This document shows positions 36,991 to 45,860 of a stretch of 64,000 nt of DNA, piece after piece; the stretch's first letter is position 1; the number at the start of each line of letters is the position of its first letter. The stretch is taken from positions 3,160,001 to 3,224,000 of the forward strand of contig NZ_CP150254.1 of assembly GCF_037975445.1 (NCBI RefSeq). The letters run 5' to 3'. The stretch is from Peribacillus sp. FSL P2-0133 (lineage in GTDB: Bacteria > Bacillota > Bacilli > Bacillales > DSM-1321). Position numbers and translations under genes: made by a program. The notes below the pieces were generated by a model. That model saw only the letters and a program-made list of their open reading frames with translations, did no database searches and was not told the DNA's origin.

Positions 36991-38004
36991 TTAAATTTCG
37001 ACGATAGCCTTGATCACTTTAGCTTCAGGAGTTAACCACCCTTCAAACTGATTGATCATTTCATCCAAATGTGTGCGGTGTGTAATATACTGTCCCATAT
37101 CCAGCTTGTCATTCTTCAGCGTATTCACGACATAATCAAAGTCATCCCTTGTTGCATTACGGCTTCCCATTAATGTAAGCTCTTTACTGTGGAATTCAGG
37201 ATCATTAAAGGAAATATCCGCTTTAACTAACCCAACATAAATCAACCTTCCGCCGTGAGCAGGATATTTAAATGAATCCATCATTGACTTAGCATTGCCT
37301 GTTGCATCAAATACCACGCTTGGCATATCTCCATTTGTCAATTGGGCTAATTCCTCCATTGGATTCTCCAAAACGTTCAACGTATAATCGACATTTGCCC
37401 ATTTGCCAGCAAACGCAAGGCGCTCATCATTTACATCCATTGCGATCACCTTCGCACCCTGTTCTTTAGCGAATGCCATGACTCCCAAGCCAATTGGACC
37501 AGCACCAATTACCAGTGCAAATTCCCCTTTTTGAATAGCAGCGCGCCTAACTGCGTGAGCCCCTATACTTAAAGGCTCTATCATTGCGGATTGGTCAAGT
37601 GTAAGACCCTCTGTTCTCACCAAATGATTATAAGGAACCGTCATCCACTCACTCATGCCGCCTTCAGCATGTACACCCAAAACTTTCATATCCGTACAGC
37701 AGTTCGTTTTTCCACTTCTGCAAGCCAGGCATTTTCCACATTCCATATAGGGGATGATCGATACTTGATCTCCGACATTCAGCCCTGATTCATTCTCCGA
37801 TATGGATTCAATATAACCGGATAATTCATGTCCAAGTATTCGAGGGTAGCTAAAAAAGGGTTGATTACCACCATAGGCATGTATATCCGTACCGCAAATT
37901 CCTATTCGCCGCACACGAACCAAAGCTTCGCCTGAATTTGGAACCGGTTTTTCCGTCTCGATCATCTTAAATTCAAAAGGTTGTTCACAAACAATACTTT
38001 TCAC
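36991..38004 (-). CDS. Zinc-dependent alcohol dehydrogenase (sugar-acid type)
   Basis: 337 residues of the medium-chain dehydrogenase family. Catalytic zinc ligands are in RRIGICGTDIHAYGG and GHE; the structural zinc loop is CGKCLACRSGKTNCC; the NAD site is VIGAGPIGLGVMAFAKEQGA. Start is GTG at 38004 behind AAGGAGTG. Relatives in hexuronate loci oxidise L-gulonate or L-galactonate to fructuronate or tagaturonate. Set between uxaA and uxaB, it probably lets an aldonate enter at the tagaturonate step. Substrate is inferred from context. Confidence 0.83.
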   Translation of the reverse strand: MKSIVCEQPFEFKMIETEKPVPNSGEALVRVRRIGICGTDIHAYGGNQPFFSYPRILGHELSGYIESISENESGLNVGDQVSIIPYMECGKCLACRSGKTNCCTDMKVLGVHAEGGMSEWMTVPYNHLVRTEGLTLDQSAMIEPLSIGAHAVRRAAIQKGEFALVIGAGPIGLGVMAFAKEQGAKVIAMDVNDERLAFAGKWANVDYTLNVLENPMEELAQLTNGDMPSVVFDATGNAKSMMDSFKYPAHGGRLIYVGLVKADISFNDPEFHSKELTLMGSRNATRDDFDYVVNTLKNDKLDMGQYITHRTHLDEMINQFEGWLTPEAKVIKAIVEI

Positions 38005-38048
38005 TGAATAACACTCCTTTTTAGTATCTTAATAGATATTTACACCTG

Positions 38049-39554
38049 TTAGAGAATGACGCCTTCTTTAAAGATGCTTATCTCCCGATAACCGAATTTT
38101 TCATTATTCGTTTTCTTTTTACCTGATGAAAGTTCAAGAATGTATTGGAATAAATCGTCCTTTAATTCCTCGATCTTTTGACCTTCAATCAGTTGCCCTG
38201 CATTATAATCAATCCAGTGTTTTTTACGATCGGCTAAATCTGAATTCGTTGCTATTTTCACGGTTGGCACCGGTCCGCCAAATGGTGTTCCCCTTCCCGT
38301 AGTGAACAGAACGATATGTGCACCTGCTGCTGCCAAAGCCGTCACCGAAATCAGGTCATTTCCAGGAGAATTGATTAAATTCAAACCATGCTTCACTACC
38401 CTTTCACCATATGGGCTAACATCCACTACAGTGGCATGGCCGCCTTTTTGCGTGCACCCAAGAGATTTTTCCTCCAGCGTACTTATGCCGCCTTCCTTGT
38501 TTCCAGGTGAAGGGTTTTCATAAATTTCCTGATCATGGCGAATGAAATACTGTTTGAAATCATTAATAAGGCCAACGATTTTATTAAAGGTTTCTTCATC
38601 TCTTGCCCTGTTCATCAATATCGTTTCCGCTCCAAACATCTCAGGAACCTCTGTCAATATCGTGGTCCCGCCATTTTCTACAATAAGGTCGGAAACCGCA
38701 CCAACCAATGGATTAGCTGTAATGCCTGAAAAACCATCGGAACCCCCGCATTTCAAGCCTATTTTCAGCTTTGAAACCGGTACGGGCTTGCGTACGAATC
38801 CTTCGGCATATTCCACTAATTCTCCCATTAAACGTAAGCCGCTCTCCAATTCATCTTGAACCTCCTGGGCTTTTAAAAATTTAATGCGATTTGGAGGAAA
38901 TTCGCCTATGACCTCTTTAAATGCTTCGATTTGATTGTTCTCACATCCTAACCCTACAACTAAAACCCCTGCCGCATTTGGATGTTGAGCCAAGGCAGCT
39001 AAAAGTTTCTGTGTATGTGTCAAATCATCACCCAATTGAGAACAGCCGTATGGGTGGGAAAAGTGTTGAATCCCATCGATTTGTCGATCTTTAAACTGCT
39101 CATTTCCCATTTTAGCGAGAATTTCACATGTTTTATTGATGCAACCAACCGTGTTGATGATCCAGATTTCATTTCGGATACCCACTTCCCCATTTTCACG
39201 GATATATCCTTGGAAGGTATGATCTTGACTTGACTCTATTGTATTTTGACTGCTAGGTTGATAGGAATAATCCAATATACCATGCAAACCGGATGCTAGA
39301 TTATGGGTGTGAACCCAATCGCCAATCGAGATATCTTCTTTAGCTTTTCCGATCGAGTAGCCAAATTTGATTACGTCCTCCCCTCGTTTTATCGGTTTCA
39401 CTAACATTTTATGCCCTTTAGGAATGTCATCACTTGCTTTTATATGGATCATTCCCCTGTCTTCCGTTTGAATCTGGAGGCTCTGTCCTTTATGAATCCC
39501 CTCCAAGGAAATAACAACATCATCATTTGAATGCAATTGAACAAATTTATTCAT
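38049..39554 (-). CDS. uxaA: Altronate dehydratase, full-length (SAF + catalytic domain)
   Basis: 501 residues. The N-terminal SAF domain (about 1-90) ends in DWVHTHNLASG; the catalytic part starts GYIRENGEVGIRNEIWIINT with Cys-containing motifs HPYGCSQLGDD, GLKCGGSDGFSG and KSLGCTQKGGH, which hold the iron. It dehydrates D-altronate to 2-keto-3-deoxygluconate. AAGGAGGGG precedes the ATG. First gene of its three-gene unit. A second copy in this window is split in two (62437-63898), so the two architectures coexist. Confidence 0.92.
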   Translation of the reverse strand: MNKFVQLHSNDDVVISLEGIHKGQSLQIQTEDRGMIHIKASDDIPKGHKMLVKPIKRGEDVIKFGYSIGKAKEDISIGDWVHTHNLASGLHGILDYSYQPSSQNTIESSQDHTFQGYIRENGEVGIRNEIWIINTVGCINKTCEILAKMGNEQFKDRQIDGIQHFSHPYGCSQLGDDLTHTQKLLAALAQHPNAAGVLVVGLGCENNQIEAFKEVIGEFPPNRIKFLKAQEVQDELESGLRLMGELVEYAEGFVRKPVPVSKLKIGLKCGGSDGFSGITANPLVGAVSDLIVENGGTTILTEVPEMFGAETILMNRARDEETFNKIVGLINDFKQYFIRHDQEIYENPSPGNKEGGISTLEEKSLGCTQKGGHATVVDVSPYGERVVKHGLNLINSPGNDLISVTALAAAGAHIVLFTTGRGTPFGGPVPTVKIATNSDLADRKKHWIDYNAGQLIEGQKIEELKDDLFQYILELSSGKKKTNNEKFGYREISIFKEGVIL

Positions 39555-39580
39555 TTTGTCCCCTCCTTATCATGAGTGAA

Positions 39581-39600
39581 GACGTTCAAAACCAAACGTC
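39581..39600. promoter_or_regulatory. Inverted repeat upstream of uxaA (candidate operator)
   Basis: GACGTT and AACGTC flank an 8-base spacer in the uxaA-AraC divergent region, 27-46 bases before the uxaA start. It could be an AraC-type site or leader hairpin; evidence is only the symmetry. Confidence 0.3.
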
Positions 39601-39752
39601 AATCCATTCCGAAAGCCCTTTCATTTTTCGCTTGAACTTTTTTAATTTTTAAATCTATTCTAATTTTAACATCAATTTTTGAAATATAAATTGCATATTT
39701 TGCTATAAATATACTCATTCTTGTTGTATTATACTTTCAGGAGATGAACGAA

Positions 39753-40622
39753 ATGAAAAAAATTCATAATGCATTAAATCATGATTTACTCTTCCCATTT
39801 TCTTTTGTCTATCAGGATACGAAAAGTCCCCAGAATGAATTGTCCGATCATATGCATGACTATTATGAAATTGTTTATGTTTATAACGGTAAGGGGACCT
39901 TTTTTATCGGTGATGTGTTTTATGATATGCAGCAAGGGGATGTATTCCTGATCCCTAATAATACAATTCATAGGGCTTTACCCAATAAGGACGACCCTGT
40001 TACCTCCACCATTATCTTTTTCAGTCCCACATTGATATATAAAGATATGGTTGATGATTCTTTTTCATATTTACATTTGTTTGACCTGACAAAAAAGAGT
40101 AAGAATTATAAAATATCATTGCCGAAAAATAAACAAGTAAAGATGGAGGAACAGCTACAACTTATCCTGCAAGAAACCACTAGCCAATCAATGGGCTCAA
40201 GGCATGCTTGTTTGCTGACCGTTCATCAAATCATACTTGATTTATACCGTACCCGGATAAATGGCAAAGAAGATATACCAGAGTGCAATAGCTATAGTTC
40301 AGAATGGATCAAAGATATTTTAATTTATATTAATGAACATATCGATGAAGCATTGACTTTGACGACACTTGCACAAAAAGCTTTGGTCAGTCCCGCTCAT
40401 TTCAGCAGAGTTTTTAAGGACACGACCGGAATTGGCTTAATAGTATATTTAAATACGAAAAGAATCATCAAGGCAAAGGAACTTTTGCTGGAAACGAATC
40501 ACACCATTGCCCATATTGCTGAGATGTGTGGTTTTGAAAGCATGCCCCAATTTTTTCGCACCTTTAAAAAATACAATAAAAAAACACCTGCAACATTTCG
40601 AAAAGAAAATCGGATGCGCTAA
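39753..40622 (+). CDS. AraC family transcriptional regulator with cupin sensor
   Basis: About 289 residues. The N-terminal cupin (about 15-110) has SDHMHDYYEIVYVYNGKGTF, GDVFLIPNNTIHRA. The C-terminal AraC domain (about 190-285) has two HTHs: LTLTTLAQKALVSPAHFSRV and IAHIAEMCGFESMPQFFRTF. AGGAG touches the ATG at 39744, so the ATG at 39753 is the likely start. It is divergent from uxaA and convergent with the transporter, inside the hexuronate cluster, so it probably activates uxaA-ADH-uxaB in response to a sugar acid. Ligand is unknown. Confidence 0.88.
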   Translation: MKKIHNALNHDLLFPFSFVYQDTKSPQNELSDHMHDYYEIVYVYNGKGTFFIGDVFYDMQQGDVFLIPNNTIHRALPNKDDPVTSTIIFFSPTLIYKDMVDDSFSYLHLFDLTKKSKNYKISLPKNKQVKMEEQLQLILQETTSQSMGSRHACLLTVHQIILDLYRTRINGKEDIPECNSYSSEWIKDILIYINEHIDEALTLTTLAQKALVSPAHFSRVFKDTTGIGLIVYLNTKRIIKAKELLLETNHTIAHIAEMCGFESMPQFFRTFKKYNKKTPATFRKENRMR

Positions 40623-40656
40623 GCATGCCTAGTAAACATGAAAAATATTAATTCAT

Positions 40657-40708
40657 GAAAAATGGAAGTGTCTTCCCTTGATATTTCCTTTGGGAGACAC
40701 TTCCATTC
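40657..40708. terminator. Terminator between the AraC gene and the transporter gene
   Basis: AATGGAAGTGTCTTCCC and GGGAGACACTTCCATT form a stem of about 15 bp with one mismatch. The better T run is on the minus strand (transporter side). Confidence 0.82.
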
Positions 40709-40718
40709 TAATAATCTA

Positions 40719-41960
40719 TTACGCAGGCTTTACTATCGGTCTTACAAAACGGATGACTGCAAGCGATGCAACGATGGCCAATCCTCCTGCAAGCAAGAAT
40801 GCAACTGTGTATGTGCCTGAGGTATCGACAATATATCCTGTTAACGTCGGTCCGATGATACCTGCTGTATTTGCCAAGAAATGCATAAAACCTCCAACAG
40901 ATCCAACATTACCAGGGTCGACAACATCGTTGACGATTGCCCAGTAAATGGCACCAGTCAAATATAGGAAGAAGACGGAAAGTGCGACAAGCGTTACCGC
41001 ACTGACCGTTGTGGATACCAGTCCGGCAAAGCCGATACATACCGCCGATAAGAATAAACATGTTACAAGCACGAGCTTACGTGAGAATAAAACACCTTTT
41101 TGAGCGAATTTTTTAGAGAAGAAATCCGAAACGAATCCACCCAAAGCAAGTCCGATGAATCCAAAAATCCATGGAATCACAGTAATGATGCTCATATTTT
41201 CTACACTTAGGCCGCGTGCATCCACCAAATAGCTTGGGAACCAAGTTAAGAAAAAGAAGAGAATATAGTTGTAAGAAAAAAAGGCTAGAGCTGTAAATAA
41301 AACAGTTTTTTGTTTTAAATAAAACGTGAATTTCAACTTTCCTTCCGATGTTGCGGCTACATAAGATTTACCAGTATGTTTCTGTTCTTTTGACTCTGCT
41401 GGTTTTTCTTTAACGAACTTCCACCAGCAAATCGCCCATATAAGGCCAATCACCATTATGGCAATGAAAGAAACTCTCCATCCATATGAGATGGCAATAA
41501 ATCCAACAATCGGACCTGCTATGGCGCCACCAAGCGGCGTCCCACTATTCGTCAAACCAACGACAGATGCCCGTTGATTCGCTGGGAACCAGTTATTCAC
41601 CATCTTATTGATGGTTGCAGAAAGAGGTCCTTCGCCCATTCCAAACAAGATGCGGATGACTATCATACTGGCAAAACCGACAGCAAGTACAAGTGCACCA
41701 CTGAATAAAGACCAAACGATCATCGCCACGAAAAGCGTAAGCTTTGCACCCCATTTATCTGACGCCATTCCTCCAAGGAAATTAAATATGGCATAACCAA
41801 CTGAAAAGCTACTAAAAATAATCCCCATCTGTGTTGCTGTTAAGGATAAATCATCTTGGATGAACGGAGCTGCAATGGACAGTGCAGATCGGTCCAGATA
41901 ATTTATTACACCTGCCAAGAACAAGAAAACGATAAGCATTCCTCTACCATTTGAAAACAT
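40719..41960 (-). CDS. exuT: MFS hexuronate transporter (ExuT-like)
   Basis: 413 residues with twelve predicted helices, of the anion:cation symporter family. Marks are FLFLAGVINYLDRSALSIAA, FSSFSVGYAIFNFLGGMASD with RxGA-like loop KWGAK, and GEGPLSATINKMVNNWFPAN. ATG at 41960 is chosen because AGGGGGG is 6 bases upstream; the longer frame starts inside the operator region. It imports glucuronate/galacturonate or related acids with H+. It lies just after the LacI regulator gene with its own cre and operator sites. Confidence 0.9.
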   Translation of the reverse strand: MFSNGRGMLIVFLFLAGVINYLDRSALSIAAPFIQDDLSLTATQMGIIFSSFSVGYAIFNFLGGMASDKWGAKLTLFVAMIVWSLFSGALVLAVGFASMIVIRILFGMGEGPLSATINKMVNNWFPANQRASVVGLTNSGTPLGGAIAGPIVGFIAISYGWRVSFIAIMVIGLIWAICWWKFVKEKPAESKEQKHTGKSYVAATSEGKLKFTFYLKQKTVLFTALAFFSYNYILFFFLTWFPSYLVDARGLSVENMSIITVIPWIFGFIGLALGGFVSDFFSKKFAQKGVLFSRKLVLVTCLFLSAVCIGFAGLVSTTVSAVTLVALSVFFLYLTGAIYWAIVNDVVDPGNVGSVGGFMHFLANTAGIIGPTLTGYIVDTSGTYTVAFLLAGGLAIVASLAVIRFVRPIVKPA

Positions 41961-42001
41961 AAAATACCCCCCTATACGTTTCAATAAATGCAGCAGCATT
42001 T

Positions 42002-42016
42002 TTGGAAACGTTTCCA
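42002..42016. promoter_or_regulatory. cre site (CcpA catabolite control) upstream of exuT
   Basis: TTGGAAACGTTTCCA matches every fixed position of the cre consensus WTGNAANCGNWNNCW and is a 14-base perfect palindrome. It lies 42 bases before the exuT start. Confidence 0.8.
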
Positions 42017-42051
42017 TTTAATAACCAAGAGTAAAGCCTATATGACCTATA

Positions 42052-42067
42052 ACTAAATCGGTTTAGA
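42052..42067. promoter_or_regulatory. LacI-family operator upstream of exuT
   Basis: ACTAAATCGGTTTAGA differs by two bases from the perfect palindrome ACTAAATCGATTTAGT found upstream of the first kinase gene. The centre is a CG step, normal for LacI-type operators. Confidence 0.72.
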
Positions 42068-42105
42068 ATTCCCGTGAAAAAGCGCTTTCTTTTTCACAGG
42101 AATTC
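42066..42105. other. Strong hairpin between the LacI gene and exuT
   Basis: GAATTCC-GTGAAAAAG pairs with CTTTTTCAC-GGAATTC, 16 pairs with one mismatch. No T run follows on the minus strand, so it may be an RNA processing or stability element rather than a terminator. It overlaps the operator by two bases. Confidence 0.6.
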
Positions 42106-42117
42106 TTACATCGGGTT

Positions 42118-43128
42118 CTAGCAAGAATTCCTTGAAAGCAAAGTCGGTTTCAAGCGATGCACGCTTGTATCCTCTATTCCTGTTTTATTGATTTGACTAA
42201 GCAATAACTCTGCTGCCAAGTTGGCCATTTCAATGGCTGGCTGATTAACCGTTGTGATGGTCGGTGTATAGAAACTGGCATAGGGCACATCATCGATCCC
42301 TATGACCGCTATGTCATCAGGTATATTGATTTCGTGCTGTTTCATATAACGCAACACTTCATTAAGTACGATATCATTTCCTGCCAAAATGGCTTGAGGC
42401 GGCTTTTCCAATTCGAAAAATTCTGAAAGTGCAACCGGAATTTCATCTGCGTTCACTGTTTTAATATATTCAGAATTAAATGGTATCCCATGTGTCGCAA
42501 GTGAATCCTTGTACCCTTGGATCCGTTCGATACGAGGGCTAATATCGCGTATTATTGAGGTGGTTATGATTGCAATGGTTTCATAACCCTTTTCAATAAA
42601 CCTGTCGATCGCTAACTTGGAAGCAAGGTGATTATCGAGCATGACTGTTGCAATATCCAATTCTTCGATCGTCCTATCCATGAAAACAATCGGGAAATGA
42701 TCACTCTTCATACGTTGATATAAATCAAGATTGTCCCCTGTGGGGAATATGATGATCCCATCAACTTGTTTAGCTCTTAGCATTTCAATATAATTCTTTT
42801 CCTTCTCAGGATTGTCATCTGCATTGCATACGATAATATGGAACCCTTGTTCATAAAAGTAGTTTTCTATAGCTCTAATAACCTGAGTTGAAAACGTGTG
42901 AAGAATATTGGCAACCACCACCCCAACGGTAAAAGTGGATTTTTGTTTTAAACTGCGTGCTAATATATTAGGCTGATAGTTTAACTCTTCTATAGTTTCT
43001 TCAATCTTTTTCCTGGTTTTTTCACTCATATATTCGTAACGTTTGTTCAGGTATTGGGAAACTGTGCTTTTTGATACTTTCGCGTGATTGGCGACATCAG
43101 TAATTGTAATGGTTTTCAATTCATTCAT
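42118..43128 (-). CDS. LacI family regulator of the hexuronate cluster (ExuR/KdgR-like)
   Basis: 336 residues. HTH TITDVANHAKVSKSTVSQYL with hinge helix NYQPNILARSLKQK, then a periplasmic-binding-like effector domain (FTVGVVVANILHTFSTQVIR onward) ending GIDDVPYASFYTPTITTVNQ. In B. subtilis the gene in this position is exuR. I infer that it binds the ACTAAAyCGrTTTAGT palindromes at 42052, 48952 and 48973 and is released by a sugar-acid or KDG inducer. ATG at 43128 lies right at AGGA; TTG at 43119 is an alternative start. Confidence 0.87.
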   Translation of the reverse strand: MNELKTITITDVANHAKVSKSTVSQYLNKRYEYMSEKTRKKIEETIEELNYQPNILARSLKQKSTFTVGVVVANILHTFSTQVIRAIENYFYEQGFHIIVCNADDNPEKEKNYIEMLRAKQVDGIIIFPTGDNLDLYQRMKSDHFPIVFMDRTIEELDIATVMLDNHLASKLAIDRFIEKGYETIAIITTSIIRDISPRIERIQGYKDSLATHGIPFNSEYIKTVNADEIPVALSEFFELEKPPQAILAGNDIVLNEVLRYMKQHEINIPDDIAVIGIDDVPYASFYTPTITTVNQPAIEMANLAAELLLSQINKTGIEDTSVHRLKPTLLSRNSC

Positions 43129-43304
43129 TCCTGTCGTGTGGTTTCAATTCTCTATTACCAAAATGGCTTAGATATATAAGGAATATTCTATTATAATAAG
43201 GAAAGCTTTACAATCAACTTCTGATGCAGTAAAAAAGTCAATTTCCCATACCGTGGAACTAATTTAATCACGGTCACTTGTTTGCCTTTTTATTGGACCC
43301 GAAT

Positions 43305-44141
43305 TCAGACACCTGAGTATGCCATGAAGCCCCCATCGACTGGTACCGTAATTCCTGTGACAAAGCCCGAATAGGATTCATCAACTAGCCAAAGCAAGGT
43401 ACCAAGTAAATCTTCAGGCTGCCCAAAGCGCTTCATGGGTGTTGAAGTAATTATTTTATTAGATCTTGCCGTCAGGCTGCCATCTTCATTAAGCAGAAGA
43501 TTCCGATTTTGCTTCGTCAAAAAGAATCCTGGAGCAATGGCATTCACCCGTAAACCTTCTTCGGCAAAATGAACAGCCATCCACATGGTAAAATTATTTA
43601 TCGAAGCTTTGGCAGCACTATATGCTGGTACTTTAGTCATTGGAGCGTAGGCGCTCATGGAAGATACATTTACGATAACAGGTGCTTCCACTTGCAATAA
43701 CTCTTTCCCAAAAACCTGACTGGCCAAAAATGTACCGGTGAAATTACTGGCAAAAACCTGGGAGAAACCATTTTCATCCAAATCAAAAAAGGATTTTCCT
43801 TCTGCTTCTTCCCCATATTTCTCTGGAGCTGTAATGGCATCAGGGTGATTGCCTCCCGCACCATTTATTAATAGATCCACTCTTCCGAACGATTCTATTA
43901 TTTTCCCTTTTGCATTTTCCAATGAGGTTCTATCCAAAACGTCTGCCGCGATGGAAATCGCAGTCCCCCCAGTTTGTTCAATGAGTTCGACCACTTCTTG
44001 CCCTTTTTCCGCCGTTCTGTTCAATATAGCTATCTTGACACCATGACGGGCCAATTCCACCGCCATTTTGGAACATAAAACACCGCTGCCTCCAGTGATC
44101 ACTGCCACCCTGTTCGATAAGTTTTCATGAATGGGAATCAT
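43305..44141 (-). CDS. uxuB: Fructuronate reductase (mannonate oxidoreductase), SDR type
   Basis: 278 residues of the short-chain dehydrogenase family: Rossmann site AVITGGSGVLCSKMAVELAR, NGAGGNHPDA, catalytic Ser-Tyr-Lys in VNVSSMSAYAPMTKVPAYSA AK, and C-terminal VTGITVPVDGGFMAYSG. It matches the Bacillus YjmF/UxuB type rather than the long mannitol-dehydrogenase type of enterics. It overlaps uxuA by ATGA, so the two are translationally coupled, which fits fructuronate to mannonate to KDG. Confidence 0.88.
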   Translation of the reverse strand: MIPIHENLSNRVAVITGGSGVLCSKMAVELARHGVKIAILNRTAEKGQEVVELIEQTGGTAISIAADVLDRTSLENAKGKIIESFGRVDLLINGAGGNHPDAITAPEKYGEEAEGKSFFDLDENGFSQVFASNFTGTFLASQVFGKELLQVEAPVIVNVSSMSAYAPMTKVPAYSAAKASINNFTMWMAVHFAEEGLRVNAIAPGFFLTKQNRNLLLNEDGSLTARSNKIITSTPMKRFGQPEDLLGTLLWLVDESYSGFVTGITVPVDGGFMAYSGV

Positions 44142-45214
44142 GATTTTTCACCTAATTTAGTAGCTTCATATGCATCCCATAATCCGAGCAAATACATGAT
44201 TCCCAATGCTCGGTCATATAAACCGTAACCTGGGCGGCAAACTTCACCCCATATATGGCGGCCATGATCCGGTCTGACATAACCAGTATAATTTTGCTTA
44301 TTCAATTCTTCCACGACGCCCTGTATATTGATCGATCCATCCTGGGTATGATGGGATGTTTCCACAAAGTCACCGTTTTCATAAATCTTCACATTGCGTA
44401 TATGGGAGAAAGGCGAACGGTTTGCATACTTTTTAGCCACCTGAACCATATCATTTTCAGGGTTTGCCCCCATCGATCCTGTACACAAGGTAAATGCATT
44501 CGATGGTGAATCCGAAATCGAAATCAATTTTTCATAGCTCGACTCTCCGGTGATGATTCTTGGCAAGCCAAAAATGGACCATGGTGGATCATCCGGGTGT
44601 ATTGCCATTTTTATACCGCAAGCCTCGGCAACAGGTAATATTTCTTTTAGGAATATTTCAAGATTTGCCCATAGCTGCTCTTCGTCCACAGTTTTGTAAG
44701 CTTCGAATAATTCAGAGATTCTATCCATCTTTTCTGGTTCCCAACCTGGTAAAGTTAAATCTGAAGCTTCCGTTACAGTACGAATTAAATCTTGCGGCTC
44801 TAACGTATCCACTTTCGCTTTTTCATAAAACAGGGCAGTTGAGCCATCTTCCAAAGGATGGAACATTTCCGTCCGAGTCCAATCAAAGATCGGCATGAAG
44901 TTATAACAAATGACTTTCACTCCAGCTTCCGAAAGATTCCGGATCGTCTCTTTGTATTTCTCTATATATATCATGCGGTCTTCATTACCCAATTTAATCG
45001 ATTCATGGACATTTACACTTTCTACGACATCCGTGTGAAAACCAAATGATTGGATATACTCAATTTCTTCTTGAATTTCTTCCTTTTCCCATACCTCACC
45101 AACAGGTTTTTGGTGAAGTGCCCAGACAATCCCTTTCACTCCAGGAATCTGTTTAATGTGCTCCAATGTAACGGTATCATTGTCTTTCCCGTACCATCTA
45201 AATGTAATGTTCAT
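44138..45214 (-). CDS. uxuA: Mannonate dehydratase
   Basis: 358 residues, the Bacillus length. Family marks: FRWYGKDNDTVTLEHIKQIP GVKG, IKVICYNFMPIFDWTRT-like stretch, MAIHPDDPPWSIFGLPRI and CTGSMGANPENDM, with YTGYVRPDHGRHIWGE near the end, which supply the metal ligands. It dehydrates D-mannonate to KDG. Of two adjacent ATGs the second (45214) is better spaced from GGAGGTG. It is followed at once by uxuB. Confidence 0.93.
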   Translation of the reverse strand: MNITFRWYGKDNDTVTLEHIKQIPGVKGIVWALHQKPVGEVWEKEEIQEEIEYIQSFGFHTDVVESVNVHESIKLGNEDRMIYIEKYKETIRNLSEAGVKVICYNFMPIFDWTRTEMFHPLEDGSTALFYEKAKVDTLEPQDLIRTVTEASDLTLPGWEPEKMDRISELFEAYKTVDEEQLWANLEIFLKEILPVAEACGIKMAIHPDDPPWSIFGLPRIITGESSYEKLISISDSPSNAFTLCTGSMGANPENDMVQVAKKYANRSPFSHIRNVKIYENGDFVETSHHTQDGSINIQGVVEELNKQNYTGYVRPDHGRHIWGEVCRPGYGLYDRALGIMYLLGLWDAYEATKLGEKS

Positions 45215-45226
45215 CATGCACCTCCA

Positions 45227-45847
45227 TTATTCCGCAATTTTTTGCATGTATTTTCGGCTTAATTCCACTGCGGCTTCATAGCCGCCATTTTGATAGGCTT
45301 TGTTCAAGTCACTGCCGATCCCGATTGCTACCGCGCCTGCATTCAGCCAGTCCTTCATGTTATCCAAATTAATTCCGCCGGTTGGCATGATCCTTACATT
45401 GGGCAGTGGACCATTAACCGACTTAATGAAAGAAGGTTCAAAATGGTTTGCCGGAAATAACTTCAAAACATCACAACCTGCTTCCAATGATGTAGCCATT
45501 TCTCTAATTGTCATGCATCCAGGCATATAGGGAATGCCGTATCGATTACAAAGTTCGGCAACGCCATTGACAAAATAGGGGCTGACGATAAAATTGGCGC
45601 CAGCTATAATCGCATGCCGAGCCGTTTCAGAATCAAGTACAGAGCCTGCTCCTAATAGTGCATCCGTATTTTTCATTTCTTTGAAAACTTCTTCAATTCC
45701 CGGTGTTGTATAAGTCAATTCGATTGCCTGAATACCGCCTTCCACAGCTGCTTTAGAAAGTTGTGCCGCCTCCTTTGCATCCTGTCCCCGGATAACAGCT
45801 ACAACTTTCGTTTCCGTTATTCGATGTATGATTGAATGTTTATCCAT
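45227..45847 (-). CDS. kdgA: KDPG aldolase (first copy)
   Basis: 206 residues. Class I aldolase TIM barrel: VVAVIRGQDAKEAAQLSKAA, AIELTYTTPG (Glu), LGAGSVLDSETARHAIIAGA, GCDVLKLFPANHFEP with the Schiff-base Lys, and MPTGGINLDN for phosphate binding. It splits 2-keto-3-deoxy-6-phosphogluconate into pyruvate and glyceraldehyde-3-phosphate. ATG at 45847 follows GGGGGTAGGAG; upstream in-frame codons lie in the dehydrogenase gene. It completes the kinase-aldolase pair of this operon. Confidence 0.92.
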   Translation of the reverse strand: MDKHSIIHRITETKVVAVIRGQDAKEAAQLSKAAVEGGIQAIELTYTTPGIEEVFKEMKNTDALLGAGSVLDSETARHAIIAGANFIVSPYFVNGVAELCNRYGIPYMPGCMTIREMATSLEAGCDVLKLFPANHFEPSFIKSVNGPLPNVRIMPTGGINLDNMKDWLNAGAVAIGIGSDLNKAYQNGGYEAAVELSRKYMQKIAE

Positions 45848-45860
45848 AACTCCTACCCCC

